Source of the DNA: Treponema_B putidum
GTDB lineage: Bacteria > Spirochaetota > Spirochaetia > Treponematales > Treponemataceae
NCBI RefSeq assembly: GCF_007830595.1
Contig: NZ_VLLD01000008.1
Reading direction: 5' to 3' (one strand)
DNA length: 64,000 nucleotides
In this document: piece after piece, positions 1 to 7,763 of the stretch
How the letters are laid out: every line of letters begins with the position of its first letter
How positions within the stretch are numbered: the stretch's first letter is position 1
Notes under the pieces: generated by a model
The model's database searches: none
What the model was told of the DNA's origin: nothing
What the model saw: only the letters and a program-made list of their open reading frames with translations
Translations under genes and position numbers: made by a program

Positions 1-923
1 GAGCGGGACATAATTCTTCCTGCTCCATGTGGAGCCGATTGGTTGTAGTCATCATTTCCTTTCCCTATACAAAATGCAAATCCGTCACGCATGTTAAAAG
101 GAAGAATAAGCCTTTCATTTAATCCGGCGGAAGTTGCTCCTTTTCGGATGATGCCGTCCTCACCTATAAAATTGTGAACCGATTCTACAGTTTCTTCAAT
201 TTCCGTATTTAAAAATTGTGAGATCAATTCTATCATTTTTTTTCGGTTTTCTTTTGCATATTTTTGAGCAAAATAGGTTGCTCTTAAATAAGCTTTTCCT
301 TCATCACTTTCTGTAAATAAATATTCCAAATTTTTATCTTCAGGCGTGAGAAGTTTTTGTTCATCTAAAAGCTGCTGTGCTTTTTTTTGATAAAAACCGG
401 CAATCTGAAGGCCTAGGTTTCTGCTTCCCGAATGAACCGTGAGCCACAGTTTTCCTTGAGAATCTTTTCCAAGCTCTATAAAATGATTTCCGCCTCCTAA
501 TGTTCCTATACTTTTTAAAGCCCTATCTTCATCCATATGAACCTTTTTTGATTCTTCTATAATTTCTTCTTCAAATTCTTTATTGTCTATTTTTATATTC
601 TGATGAACGGCTCTGCCATGAGGGATATTTTTTTTGATAAAGTTGTCCAGTTCTGCAAGATCCGGATTTTTTATACTAAGCCGCGCCGAAAGAATTCCGC
701 AGCCGATATCTACACCTACAATGTTTGGGATTATGTATTTGTCTATATTCATTGTAAAACCGATAACGGCTCCTTTACCTGCATGACAGTCCGGCATTAT
801 TGCTATATTTGTGCCTTCAAAGGCCTTATGATTGAGAAAAGTTTTAATTTGTTTTTCGGTTTCAGAATCGATTGAATCGATCATCACACTAGCATTGTTG
901 TATGTTCCTTCAATTATTTGCAT
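1..923 (-). CDS. rtcB: RtcB family RNA ligase, C-terminus beyond window
   Basis: RtcB joins 2',3'-cyclic phosphate or 3'-phosphate RNA ends to 5'-OH ends with GTP and Mn2+, in tRNA or RNA repair. The translated minus strand contains PDCHAGKGAVIGFT and VGVDIGCG (metal-binding core) near the N-terminus and RSAPHGAGRxMSR at the window edge, all hallmark RtcB motifs. About 307 codons are present; the end lies left of base 1. ATG codons occur at 929 and 923; 923 is preferred because a TAAAAT -10 box ends exactly 6 nt upstream and no Shine-Dalgarno is present, as in other leaderless genes here. No archease or RtcR is visible in the window. The family assignment is firm; the in vivo substrate is unknown. 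Confidence 0.93.
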   Translation of the reverse strand, partial: MQIIEGTYNNASVMIDSIDSETEKQIKTFLNHKAFEGTNIAIMPDCHAGKGAVIGFTMNIDKYIIPNIVGVDIGCGILSARLSIKNPDLAELDNFIKKNIPHGRAVHQNIKIDNKEFEEEIIEESKKVHMDEDRALKSIGTLGGGNHFIELGKDSQGKLWLTVHSGSRNLGLQIAGFYQKKAQQLLDEQKLLTPEDKNLEYLFTESDEGKAYLRATYFAQKYAKENRKKMIELISQFLNTEIEETVESVHNFIGEDGIIRKGATSAGLNERLILPFNMRDGFAFCIGKGNDDYNQSAPHGAGRIMSR

Positions 924-929
924 AAGCAT

Positions 930-958
930 ATTTTAACATAAGAGAGATAAAAAGTCAA
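930..958 (-). promoter_or_regulatory. rtcB promoter, probably leaderless
   Basis: On the minus strand TTGACT (958-953), a 17-nt spacer and TAAAAT (935-930) form a near-consensus sigma70 promoter. The start codon at 923 lies 6 nt after the -10, so transcription should begin at or next to the ATG. No AGGAG-type site is present. Confidence 0.65.
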
Positions 959-1027
959 ATTGGGCTTTATGAAGAACAACAAGACTATTGCGTGAGGGAA
1001 AACTGTTTGCTGTTCCGCCTTAATCAT

Positions 1028-1150
1028 TTAACTGCTAAAACTTTCCGGTTGATTTGAATATGTATCTAATGAAAGGCAGCTGGTGAGTAAGAGTGCTGCC
1101 AATATTGTAATACTTAATATGAGTATTTGAAATACAAGAAATTTTTTCAT
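1028..1150 (-). CDS. 40-aa small lipoprotein
   Basis: A 40-residue protein with an MKK N-terminus, a hydrophobic stretch to about residue 21, and a lipobox LLTSC with Cys25, followed by a short polar tail (SLDTYSNQPESFSS). A clear AGGAG lies 8 nt upstream of the ATG, which supports real translation. It should be exported, lipidated on the cysteine and anchored in a membrane as a very small lipoprotein, reminiscent of entericidin-size peptides though with no recognisable family. It follows the polytopic protein gene by 28 nt and is probably the last gene of that minus-strand operon. Function unknown. Confidence 0.7.
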   Translation of the reverse strand: MKKFLVFQILILSITILAALLLTSCLSLDTYSNQPESFSS

Positions 1151-1178
1151 AAAATTTTCTCCTTTAGTTATAGCATAT

Positions 1179-1988
1179 TTATTTATGTGGTAAGTGTCTC
1201 CAATAACCGGAAACTATAGTACCATTACTTCTTGGGTAGCTTTTGATAAAAATCTCTCCTTTATGCATATCCACTTGTTGTACTTCGGACGGCTGATAAA
1301 ATGCATTTGAAATTAATGTATGTGCAAGCCAAACAATTAAAGCGGTTATCGGTATTGCCATAAAGATGACTACTTGACGCATCATTGCATTTTTTAGACT
1401 ATACTTAAACGCCAGGATAAGTGAAGTGAGTGCTGAAAGGCTTATATATCCCAACATTATTTTTGAAAAACTAAAATTGAGCCCAAAAATAGATATTTTT
1501 ATAGTGCCATACATAAAATCAAAAAGATCATATAGGTTAAATTCTATGATTAAAATATCTGCAAAAAGTAAGGCAGCAAATAAAATACCCAATAAAAGCA
1601 TAGGTATCATTTTTATAACGGAAATTATTTTTGAAATCATAGATATTATTCCAATAATAGCGATTATGATTCCCAATGGAGGAAAAATAATTGCCAGCAC
1701 AGCTCCTATTATGGAAATAATCATTCCAACAATCATGTTTTTTATAATATGCTCTGTAATAATGTAAAAAATCAAAAAGATCATACTATAAGCAACGACT
1801 ACAAAAGCTATGCCCAGTGCAATATCAGAAAGAGAATTTCCGTTTACAATCATTTTTTGCTTTAAAACTACCAAAGCAAAAAAGATACAGAATAAAATCG
1901 CACTTTTTATTAACCAACCTAAAAGTAGTATTAGTTTACTTGTAAGTGTTAAGTCAGAAAAAGCAATGCTATCACTAAAATCAGACAT
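1179..1988 (-). CDS. polytopic membrane protein, unknown function
   Basis: A 269-aa protein dominated by Ile/Leu/Val-rich hydrophobic segments. I count about seven candidate membrane helices (roughly residues 20-42, 56-80, 87-120, 128-150, 175-195 and 205-225, the third possibly two helices), with a polar C-terminal tail of about 45 residues ending WRHLPHK. GGAGG stands 9 nt before the ATG. No transporter signature or catalytic motif is recognised. It lies between the TM2-domain gene and the 40-aa lipoprotein gene on the same strand, so the group may build one envelope assembly; that is inference from adjacency only. Confidence 0.75.
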   Translation of the reverse strand: MSDFSDSIAFSDLTLTSKLILLLGWLIKSAILFCIFFALVVLKQKMIVNGNSLSDIALGIAFVVVAYSMIFLIFYIITEHIIKNMIVGMIISIIGAVLAIIFPPLGIIIAIIGIISMISKIISVIKMIPMLLLGILFAALLFADILIIEFNLYDLFDFMYGTIKISIFGLNFSFSKIMLGYISLSALTSLILAFKYSLKNAMMRQVVIFMAIPITALIVWLAHTLISNAFYQPSEVQQVDMHKGEIFIKSYPRSNGTIVSGYWRHLPHK

Positions 1989-2024
1989 GTCTTATACCTC
2001 CATAGTATAGAAAATTCTGATATT

Positions 2025-2258
2025 TTAGCTTATAATTTTACCATCGGAATCAGTAAATTTTCCCATTAATATCATAATTAAATCAAATAAGATACCAAAG
2101 TAACCGAGTCCCATAGTTAAAGCATATAATATACCGGTAAAATACTTACCAACATAAAAACGGTGAATACCGAATATGCCTAAAAAAAGACAAAGTAATA
2201 ACATTGTTCCCTTTTTTCGTGGTGATTGATTATTGTAATCATGTCCTGTAACTATCAT
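2025..2258 (-). CDS. TM2 domain protein
   Basis: A 77-aa protein matching the TM2 domain: a basic stretch (SPRKKG), a first helix containing LFLGIFGIHRFYVGK, a short turn, and a second helix with GLGYFGILFDLIMIL. The GxHRFYxGK signature is typical. TM2 proteins are small two-helix membrane proteins, often encoded beside zinc-ribbon or PH-like proteins; their biochemical role is unclear. A GGGGGA element precedes the ATG by about 6 nt. It sits 21 nt downstream of the PH-like protein gene, consistent with one transcript. Confidence 0.88.
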   Translation of the reverse strand: MIVTGHDYNNQSPRKKGTMLLLCLFLGIFGIHRFYVGKYFTGILYALTMGLGYFGILFDLIMILMGKFTDSDGKIIS

Positions 2259-2279
2259 AAAGTCCCCCTATAGATATTA

Positions 2280-3371
2280 TTAATTTTCCACTTTCATTGC
2301 TAATGGAATAATATTTTGTAATAAATTATACAAAGCAATGGTTCCCTTTAATATTTGCTCTGTTTCCACTTCTGTTGTATTTATTGTTAATTTATTTGAT
2401 GTAAATTTTACTGTAGCATCAATAAATTTTATATCTGCTAAAGGAATACATTGTTTTAGCTTTCCTCCGCTACCGATATAGATATTTTTATTTGTCAATA
2501 CAAATCCATTCTTACAATTTAATGTCCATGTATTGTCAAATATAAGGATAGCATTTTCACCTATACAATCTTTTGCATATGTTTTGACTGCTTTTGCAAT
2601 CATGTCGGGCCTTTTATCAGCTAGATTAACATGTTTTTTAAAATCATCCATATTTTCACCAGCTTCGCTTATTGCTTGATAATAAAATGCTTCTATTTGT
2701 TTTTCTGAATCCTCGATCTCTACATTTTCTTGTATATTTGATTCTTCATAAGTTAATGATAGATTCTCAGATTTAAGTGATTCTATTGCTGCCTCACAAG
2801 TAAGTTTTTCAAACATATCCGCAATATCATCTGTATCTTTTTGGACAATCCCTGCCAGAGCTTTATAACATTCAGCTAGTTCAGAGCGTTGCATTAAAAA
2901 ATATTTTTTTATTAGATACATGTTATATATATGTGCGGGGGTAATTGCCTCTTTAGCTATTAATTCTGTATACATATAAAGCATATATGTATAAATAATT
3001 GCCGCACAATATCTATCATTAGTGATAGATACAATTCCACTGAAAAATGTTTTTGGATTAGTGTCTTTTATCTGTGAATAAGCATCATCTATTTGATCCT
3101 CAATGGAAAATAAAGAAATTTCTTCATCATATAATTGTGAAAGTGCATTAGCTATAGCTTTTTTGCCGCTTCGTTCCAACTCCATGTTATACGATACCAT
3201 GAAAACCATTGTTTTTAACATGTCTAGCCTATTAGATTCTTGCTGTGCAATTTCCTCTTGTTCAGCTTGATCTGCAGCATGTTTTTGCATAGCAGATGAG
3301 AAGGAATTTATTACTCCATCAGCAATAGCATCTCCTAATCTTAATTTAAACATTTCAAAACCAATACCCAT
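2280..3371 (-). CDS. helical protein with C-terminal PH-like domain
   Basis: A 363-aa soluble protein. The start at 3371 (MGIGFEMF) is chosen because GGAGAG lies 6 nt upstream; an earlier in-frame ATG at 3443 has no such site. Residues about 1-250 are helix-rich and polar, with a possible TerB-like or coiled segment. Residues about 265-355 (GENAILIFDNTW, GFVLTNKNIYIG, and KLKQCIPLADIKFID) look like a bacterial PH domain of the YokE type, which often mediates membrane or protein contacts. It is followed by the TM2 gene. A scaffold or stress role is possible but not shown by the sequence. Confidence 0.7.
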   Translation of the reverse strand: MGIGFEMFKLRLGDAIADGVINSFSSAMQKHAADQAEQEEIAQQESNRLDMLKTMVFMVSYNMELERSGKKAIANALSQLYDEEISLFSIEDQIDDAYSQIKDTNPKTFFSGIVSITNDRYCAAIIYTYMLYMYTELIAKEAITPAHIYNMYLIKKYFLMQRSELAECYKALAGIVQKDTDDIADMFEKLTCEAAIESLKSENLSLTYEESNIQENVEIEDSEKQIEAFYYQAISEAGENMDDFKKHVNLADKRPDMIAKAVKTYAKDCIGENAILIFDNTWTLNCKNGFVLTNKNIYIGSGGKLKQCIPLADIKFIDATVKFTSNKLTINTTEVETEQILKGTIALYNLLQNIIPLAMKVEN

Positions 3372-3484
3372 AATTACTCTCCTATAAAATGTATTTTTGA
3401 TTGAAGTAACTTTATGATAGGTTTTAACCAACGCTTTTAACAAGCTGTTAGCTTATCAACCCGTATATTGTACTCCAATGCATA

Positions 3485-3549
3485 AAAACTAAAAAATGAA
3501 GTAAAGCCTGATTTGTTTGTCATAAAACTTTCGAATCAAGTTTTACTTC
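3485..3549 (-). terminator. probable terminator after the 68-aa gene
   Basis: GAAGTAAA (3498-3505) pairs with TTTACTTC (3542-3549), enclosing a second inverted repeat of AAAACTT with AAGTTTT. Read on the minus strand it is followed by ATTTTTTAGTTTTT, as expected of an intrinsic terminator. It separates the two short genes at 3576-3948 from the PH-like gene. Confidence 0.55.
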
Positions 3550-3575
3550 CACATTCAATAATCTGAATTTATGTA

Positions 3576-3782
3576 TCACATATTATTCAAAGTATTTTCA
3601 GCGTTTTTGATTAATCCGGTAAGAATATAATTTACTCCATGAATAAATTTACCGAATCCGCTTACCTTTCCTGCTTGCAAATTAGCTTCATATTTGTTAT
3701 TTTCTATTTCTTGTCGAGCTAATCTTTCCTGAGCACGGTCATTAAAATCATTTCTTCTTTCTTCAAATTCATCTCTTGTCAT
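3576..3782 (-). CDS. 68-aa hypothetical protein
   Basis: A short protein beginning MTRDEFEERRNDF, with a very charged helical first half rich in Arg/Glu and a more hydrophobic second half (FGKFIHGVNYILTGLIKNA) that may be amphipathic. AGGGA stands about 8 nt before this ATG, so the longer reading upstream is not used: that stretch belongs to the 51-aa gene in another frame. The two genes are 10 nt apart, so they are very likely cotranscribed. No family is recognised. Confidence 0.6.
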   Translation of the reverse strand: MTRDEFEERRNDFNDRAQERLARQEIENNKYEANLQAGKVSGFGKFIHGVNYILTGLIKNAENTLNNM

Positions 3783-3792
3783 GTCATATTCC

Positions 3793-3948
3793 CTATTTTT
3801 TGTGTATACCGGTAACAGACTGGCACTGGCGATTTTTTGCTTTAAATTTTGCTTTAGCCTCAGAAATACTACCAGCTTGTATTGTACTTGCCGCTGTATG
3901 TGTTTTTCCTTTGGTATCAATCCATACTGTAATTACATAAGTATCCAT
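3793..3948 (-). CDS. 51-aa hypothetical protein
   Basis: A small protein starting MDTYVITVWIDTKGKTHTA, with beta-like alternation at the start and a basic helical end (SEAKAKFKAKNR). A GGAG lies 9 nt upstream of the ATG. Stop and the next ATG are 10 nt apart. The N-terminal pattern resembles small phage-like or dsRNA-binding-type beta-hairpin proteins, but I cannot assign a family. It is the first gene of the short minus-strand pair 3948-3576. Confidence 0.6.
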   Translation of the reverse strand: MDTYVITVWIDTKGKTHTAASTIQAGSISEAKAKFKAKNRQCQSVTGIHKK

Positions 3949-4458
3949 TGTTTAAATCTCCTTTTAATTTATCTTTCTATTTTCCCGCCCAACCCATAAT
4001 CGAAAAGGTTCCGCACAGACGGATTTTGCAAAGAAAAGCCGGCTGTCATTTCGTACAGGTTGACCGTAAAAACCTAAGCTGCTAAACCGCCCTGCTAAAT
4101 TGTAAAACAAAAATCTTGATTTACTTTCAAATTTAATTTCAAGGCGGTAAGTATATAAAAAAACACACAAGACAAAATAACATAATTGTCTTATGCGTTT
4201 ATTACAGAAGAGAAAAAAATAATGATATAAAAGATTTTGACTTAGTTTATAAACTGTGCCATTTTGACACACGGGGGGGGGTAAAATGGCACAGTATTTT
4301 ATTTATAAGACCGCTGCGGTTTTTTACCTTATCTAAAGTATTTGATGAGAATTTTTTTAAAAAATATAAATTTAAAAAATCTAGCATAAATTGACCTTAG
4401 CATAAAATATCTATTCTGTCAATCACTGTAAATAAGTATTGTATAAATTAATTTTTAT
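3949..4458. other. 510-bp region without a supported gene
   Basis: No reading frame here has a convincing ribosome site or composition. The longest, on the minus strand near 3964-4272, starts inside a hairpin arm and reads as low-complexity Phe/Tyr/Leu. The region holds one notable hairpin with a G9 loop (4253-4295) and an ACCGC/GCGGT stem followed by T6 at 4309-4326, possibly a terminator. Otherwise AT-rich and unremarkable. Confidence 0.5.
4253..4295. repeat. 13-bp perfect hairpin with G9 in the loop
   Basis: ACTGTGCCATTTT (4253-4265) and AAAATGGCACAGT (4283-4295) are perfect inverted repeats. The 17-nt loop contains a run of nine G (4273-4281). The homopolymer would be prone to slipped-strand length change. 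It lies in an intergenic stretch; no gene start is near enough to say what it would regulate. Confidence 0.75.
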
Positions 4459-4929
4459 TTATAAATCCTTCTGCATTATAATCTCATCGTCGTCTTTGTC
4501 GATTTCATAAAAGCCGAAATTTTCATAGAGGTGTTTTGCTGCTATATCGCCTTCAACATAGCAAAGCTGAATACATGGGTATCTTTTTTCGGCTTCTATC
4601 ATCGAAAGCCATTTTTGTAAAGCTGCTTTTCCTAAACCCTTTCCTTGACTTTTTTTATCTATCATAAATTGATCCATAATACAGACAATTTTGTTACCGT
4701 CAATCCAATCTCTCTGCATTATAAGACCTATGGGTTTATCCGAATGATATACGGCAAAAACCTTTGCATTTTCTTTTCTGTAAACAAAGGCTCTTGCAAG
4801 GATTGTAACATTTGAGGCTGCAAAATTTTTTTGTTCTTTTTTTACGGAAAGAGAATTGATTATTCTCCAATTATCGGGAGTAATCTCTTTAAATTCAATG
4901 TTATCGGGAGTAGGGTGGTTAGTTTTCAT
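4459..4929 (-). CDS. GNAT family N-acetyltransferase
   Basis: A 156-aa protein with the GNAT fold: N-terminal beta strand (IEFKEITPDNW), central VYHSDKPIGLIMQRD strand, acetyl-CoA-binding QGKGLGKAALQKWL motif (Q/RxxGxG/A) near residue 95, and the C-terminal LYENFGFYEID segment typical of beta6-beta7. It would transfer an acetyl group from acetyl-CoA to an amine; the substrate is not predictable. No Shine-Dalgarno precedes the ATG, but a TATTAT -10 ends 6 nt upstream, so a leaderless mRNA is likely. Its first 118 bp and promoter are duplicated at 5827-5989 with one base change. Confidence 0.9.
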   Translation of the reverse strand: MKTNHPTPDNIEFKEITPDNWRIINSLSVKKEQKNFAASNVTILARAFVYRKENAKVFAVYHSDKPIGLIMQRDWIDGNKIVCIMDQFMIDKKSQGKGLGKAALQKWLSMIEAEKRYPCIQLCYVEGDIAAKHLYENFGFYEIDKDDDEIIMQKDL

Positions 4930-4974
4930 AAAAATATAATATAAAGTTTAGGTGTAAATTTCAATAGACCAATA
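4812..4974. repeat. 163-bp direct repeat, left copy
   Basis: Matches 5827-5989 over 163 bp with one mismatch (C at 4905, A at 5920). It covers the 5' 118 bp of the GNAT gene, its promoter, and the last codons of a methyltransferase gene whose intact copy is at 5963-6586. A degraded methyltransferase tail continues to about 4996 with a 9-bp deletion. Confidence 0.95.
4936..4964 (-). promoter_or_regulatory. GNAT promoter, probably leaderless
   Basis: Minus strand TTGAAA (4964-4959), 17-nt spacer, TATTAT (4941-4936), then 6 nt to the ATG at 4929. The -35 lies inside the duplicated end of the methyltransferase coding sequence, so the duplication also gave the displaced GNAT gene its promoter. 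Confidence 0.6.
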
Positions 4975-5097
4975 GTACTGATATTTATAGGTTTTGCAGG
5001 TATGCGGGCAGTGGACTTAAAAATAAAAAATATTTATAATCTATATTAAAGAATTTCGATTCTTATTTTAAGAACGGAATTTTATTGAGAGGTAATT

Positions 5098-5358
5098 ATG
5101 AACTCTAAATTTTTTACGATTTTGGGATGGGTTGCAACCGCAACCGCTATGGCCATGTATGTTTCGTATATTCCGCAAATAAGTAATAATTTAAACGGAA
5201 TGAAAGGAAATTGGCTTCAGCCCTTGGTTGCTGCAATAAACTGTACTCTTTGGGTAACATACGGGCTTATGAAAAAACCTAAACGGGACTGGCCCATTGC
5301 CTTTGCAAATTCACCCGGCATAGTTTTCGGTTTAGTTGCTTTTATTACCGCTCTGTAA
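5098..5358 (+). CDS. SemiSWEET-type sugar transporter
   Basis: An 86-aa protein with three membrane helices (about residues 5-27, 38-57 and 65-86) and a YIPQIS sequence, the PQ-loop proline/glutamine of the MtN3/SWEET family, in helix 1. Three-helix bacterial SemiSWEETs dimerise to form a sugar uniporter in the inner membrane. GAGAGG precedes the ATG by 5 nt. The gene lies within a roughly 830-bp insert (4997-5826) bracketed by the 163-bp direct repeat and is oriented opposite to its flanks. Substrate specificity cannot be read from the sequence. Confidence 0.88.
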   Translation: MNSKFFTILGWVATATAMAMYVSYIPQISNNLNGMKGNWLQPLVAAINCTLWVTYGLMKKPKRDWPIAFANSPGIVFGLVAFITAL

Positions 5359-5428
5359 TACAATAACAAGAATTATACGGCTTGTGATTTTTGTTTAAAA
5401 ATGATAGAATAACTCTTGGAGGTAACTT

Positions 5429-5829
5429 ATGGAAAATAAACGGATATTAAATAAAATACATATTAAAAATAAAGACTTGGATTTGATTAAAAATGCTGTT
5501 GCAGAGGCGGAAAAAAACTAATGGAGAAATAGCCTTGCCCCTTATTCCTCGAAGTGATTCTTATTCGTTTGTAGAATTGTTTGCTGCCGTCTGCTTAGCC
5601 TTTATTTCTTTTTTTGTTATGCTTTATTTCGGAAACGGTATTTGGAAATTACTCGAAACAAAACTTTGGTATCCTTCACCTAAGACTCTTACGGCCGTAA
5701 TCGGGGCAGGTGTTTTCGTTGTAATGCTCCTTTTCTTTTTGCTGATAAATATTCCTGCTCTCGATAGATTAATAATTCCAAAAAAAATAAAGGAAGCAAG
5801 GGTATATGCAAGAGCTTTAAAACATTTTG
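5429..5829 (+). pseudogene. truncated, frameshifted TPM membrane protein gene
   Basis: A 5' fragment of a gene whose intact paralogue is at 34042-34734. The promoter (TTGTGA-N17-TAGAAT), GGAGG site and ATG are kept. After GAGGCGGAAAA the poly-A tract is one base longer than in the intact copy and neighbouring bases differ, so the frame ends in TAA about 30 codons in. Homology resumes in another frame through the two membrane segments (SFVELFAAVCLAF, LTAVIGAGVFVVMLLF) and stops at about 5829, where antisense GNAT sequence begins. The last two fifths of the gene are missing. No functional product is expected. Confidence 0.88.
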
Positions 5830-5989
5830 AGGCTGCAAAATTTTTTTGTTCTTTTTTTACGGAAAGAGAATTGATTATTCTCCAATTATCGGGAGTAATC
5901 TCTTTAAATTCAATGTTATAGGGAGTAGGGTGGTTAGTTTTCATAAAAATATAATATAAAGTTTAGGTGTAAATTTCAATAGACCAATA
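5827..5989. repeat. 163-bp direct repeat, right copy
   Basis: Second copy of 4812-4974. It holds the 3' end of the intact methyltransferase gene and an orphan first 118 bp of the GNAT gene, which runs directly into antisense TPM sequence. The abrupt joint at about 5827-5829 marks one edge of the inserted segment. Confidence 0.95.
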
Positions 5990-6586
5990 ATATTTATTGG
6001 AAAAATATTTATAGGTTTTGTCTTTTAGTAAAATTTTAAATTCTTTTTCGGTATAAAAGTTTTTCATTATTTCATACTCGGTGCCGTCTTTAAGTTTTCG
6101 TATTTGATAGGTATTGCCGTTTTTATCGGTTTTGGATATCGGAGTACTTTCTCCTTCCACAAAAAGGTTGTCCATAAAGAATATTAAAGAAGGCTTTTTA
6201 GTTTTTTCTATGAGAGTTTCGACAAGATTTAAAAATTCATGTTTTGTCAGATGACTTGCCAAAAAGCCTATAAATATGCCGTTGTATTCGTTATTAGGTT
6301 TATAGTTTCTATAATCCAAAATTGCAAATTCCGGCTTGCAGACTTTAAATATTTTTTGTTTTGCAAGTGTCAATACTTCCTTATTAATGTCGGTTGCAAA
6401 TACGGTTTTTGCAGTTTCTGTTAATGTTTCCGTCCAAAATCCGGTTCCGCAGGCGAGTTCTAATACATTCCTGTTTTGGAAAAGTTCTTTAATATAATCT
6501 TGATATTCAAGAATGCTTTTTTGTCTTTCCGGTTTTTTATATATATCTTCATATTCTTTTGCTCTTTTTTTGTAATATTCTATCAT
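5963..6586 (-). CDS. class I SAM-dependent methyltransferase
   Basis: A 207-aa protein with the SAM-binding motif I VLELACGTGFWTETL near residue 40, an acidic motif II (VFATDINKEVL) and motif post-I/III (FAILDYRNY, NGIFIGFLASHLT). It matches small-molecule methyltransferases of the Methyltransf_25 type. The substrate is unknown. It starts 3 bp after the stop of the Imm26-like gene, so the two are probably cotranscribed; the best ribosome site (GGAAAAG) is spaced a little far. The last codons lie in the 163-bp repeat, and before the rearrangement this gene was followed directly by the GNAT gene. Confidence 0.88.
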   Translation of the reverse strand: MIEYYKKRAKEYEDIYKKPERQKSILEYQDYIKELFQNRNVLELACGTGFWTETLTETAKTVFATDINKEVLTLAKQKIFKVCKPEFAILDYRNYKPNNEYNGIFIGFLASHLTKHEFLNLVETLIEKTKKPSLIFFMDNLFVEGESTPISKTDKNGNTYQIRKLKDGTEYEIMKNFYTEKEFKILLKDKTYKYFSNKYYWSIEIYT

Positions 6587-6591
6587 AGGTT

Positions 6592-7737
6592 TTACTTTTC
6601 CTTTGCGAGCTTTAAGTTTCCTTCATAATCAAGATCGCCGTCCAAACCGAAGGCTTTGAAAATTGCATTCTTATCTTTTTTGTTTGCCGGATTATTTAAG
6701 CTGCCGCCGGCTGCGGGATAAAATGGAGCATTGGATTTTGCTTTTATACATTCTTCCAATTTGTCTATCTCCAAGAAACAACCTATTAATTCCGCTCTGT
6801 AATTTTTATGATACCAATCTTCATCCTCGTATAGAGCATATTCTTTTAAAGACATTTCTTTATATATCAAGCCGTATTGAAGATAGGCAATATCTCTGTC
6901 CTGATAATTTATACTCTCGCTTGTCGATATCGGAGCATCATTTAAGTCTTGATATGTAACTTTTCTGTTTCCGATAATTTTATATTCGCCGTAATAGATA
7001 TTGTTATCCATAAGGGGCTGTGCAGGGAGGGATAAGTTTTTTTCCAATTCGTCAAGATCAATGTTGATGCTGTCGCTTATTTTATGATAGACCTTTACAA
7101 TTAAAGCCGTTCCCATCAAATTGTTAAGACCGTAGTTTTTATTCTTTTTAAATTCGGGTGTTTTTCTTAACTTAACAATATCGATTAAAATTTTACCGAA
7201 GCCGTATTGCCGTCTTCCTATTTTAAAAGCAAAGATATCCCCTTCCTTATATTTTTGATGCTCTCTTTTTTCATTTTTAAAATTTTCCAAATCGGCTAAA
7301 TCTTCTTTCGATGTTTCCTTTATCCATTTTTCAATCCAAGAATTGAGAGCCGAAACCTTGCTTTCTTCCAACCTTTCCGAATAATAGGTTTTTTGTGTGG
7401 TGTAGTTTCCTATGCAGACATATCTGCTTCCAAATGAAAAATATAAGCCTATTCCTCTAAATGATTGAGTTGCCGTAAAGTTTAATTTTTTCGGTTTTCC
7501 TTTTGCCGTTTTAGGAAGTACAATGGTTCTGTTTTCGGCAGTTTCAATATTAAGCTCGTTTTCTTTATAGTAAAAAGCCTCGCTTTCAGAATTCGATACC
7601 GATATTTCTTTTTTGATAATATTGCCGTCAAAGTAATAGAGGGTGCCTTTTATATCCATTACTTCCCAGTGATCCTCAATCGGATTTAAACCTAGATATT
7701 TTCTTTGCTCGTTGGTTAAAATAAATCTTTTATTCAT
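6592..7737 (-). CDS. Imm26-like hypothetical protein
   Basis: A 381-aa soluble protein. A central segment near residues 165-250 (KYKEGDIFAFKIGRRQYGFG, then GKILIDIV) resembles the Imm26 immunity-protein fold, which appears in polymorphic toxin loci and as stand-alone regulators or sensors. The N-terminal half holds a WGR-like or beta-rich region (WEVMDIKGTLYYF, RGIGLYFSFGSRY). An AGGAGG precedes the ATG by 6 nt. No toxin gene is adjacent, so an immunity role is only a family association. It is followed by the methyltransferase gene on the same strand. Confidence 0.6.
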   Translation of the reverse strand: MNKRFILTNEQRKYLGLNPIEDHWEVMDIKGTLYYFDGNIIKKEISVSNSESEAFYYKENELNIETAENRTIVLPKTAKGKPKKLNFTATQSFRGIGLYFSFGSRYVCIGNYTTQKTYYSERLEESKVSALNSWIEKWIKETSKEDLADLENFKNEKREHQKYKEGDIFAFKIGRRQYGFGKILIDIVKLRKTPEFKKNKNYGLNNLMGTALIVKVYHKISDSINIDLDELEKNLSLPAQPLMDNNIYYGEYKIIGNRKVTYQDLNDAPISTSESINYQDRDIAYLQYGLIYKEMSLKEYALYEDEDWYHKNYRAELIGCFLEIDKLEECIKAKSNAPFYPAAGGSLNNPANKKDKNAIFKAFGLDGDLDYEGNLKLAKEK

Positions 7738-7763
7738 ATTTTTCCTCCTCAGCCGGCAAAACT

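Noticed and set aside
3964..4272. 102-codon minus-strand ORF
   Set aside because: Starts in a hairpin arm, no Shine-Dalgarno or nearby -10, low-complexity hydrophobic product.
5624..5944. 106-codon minus-strand ORF starting like the GNAT gene
   Set aside because: It is a chance fusion of the duplicated GNAT start with antisense TPM sequence; not a real enzyme.
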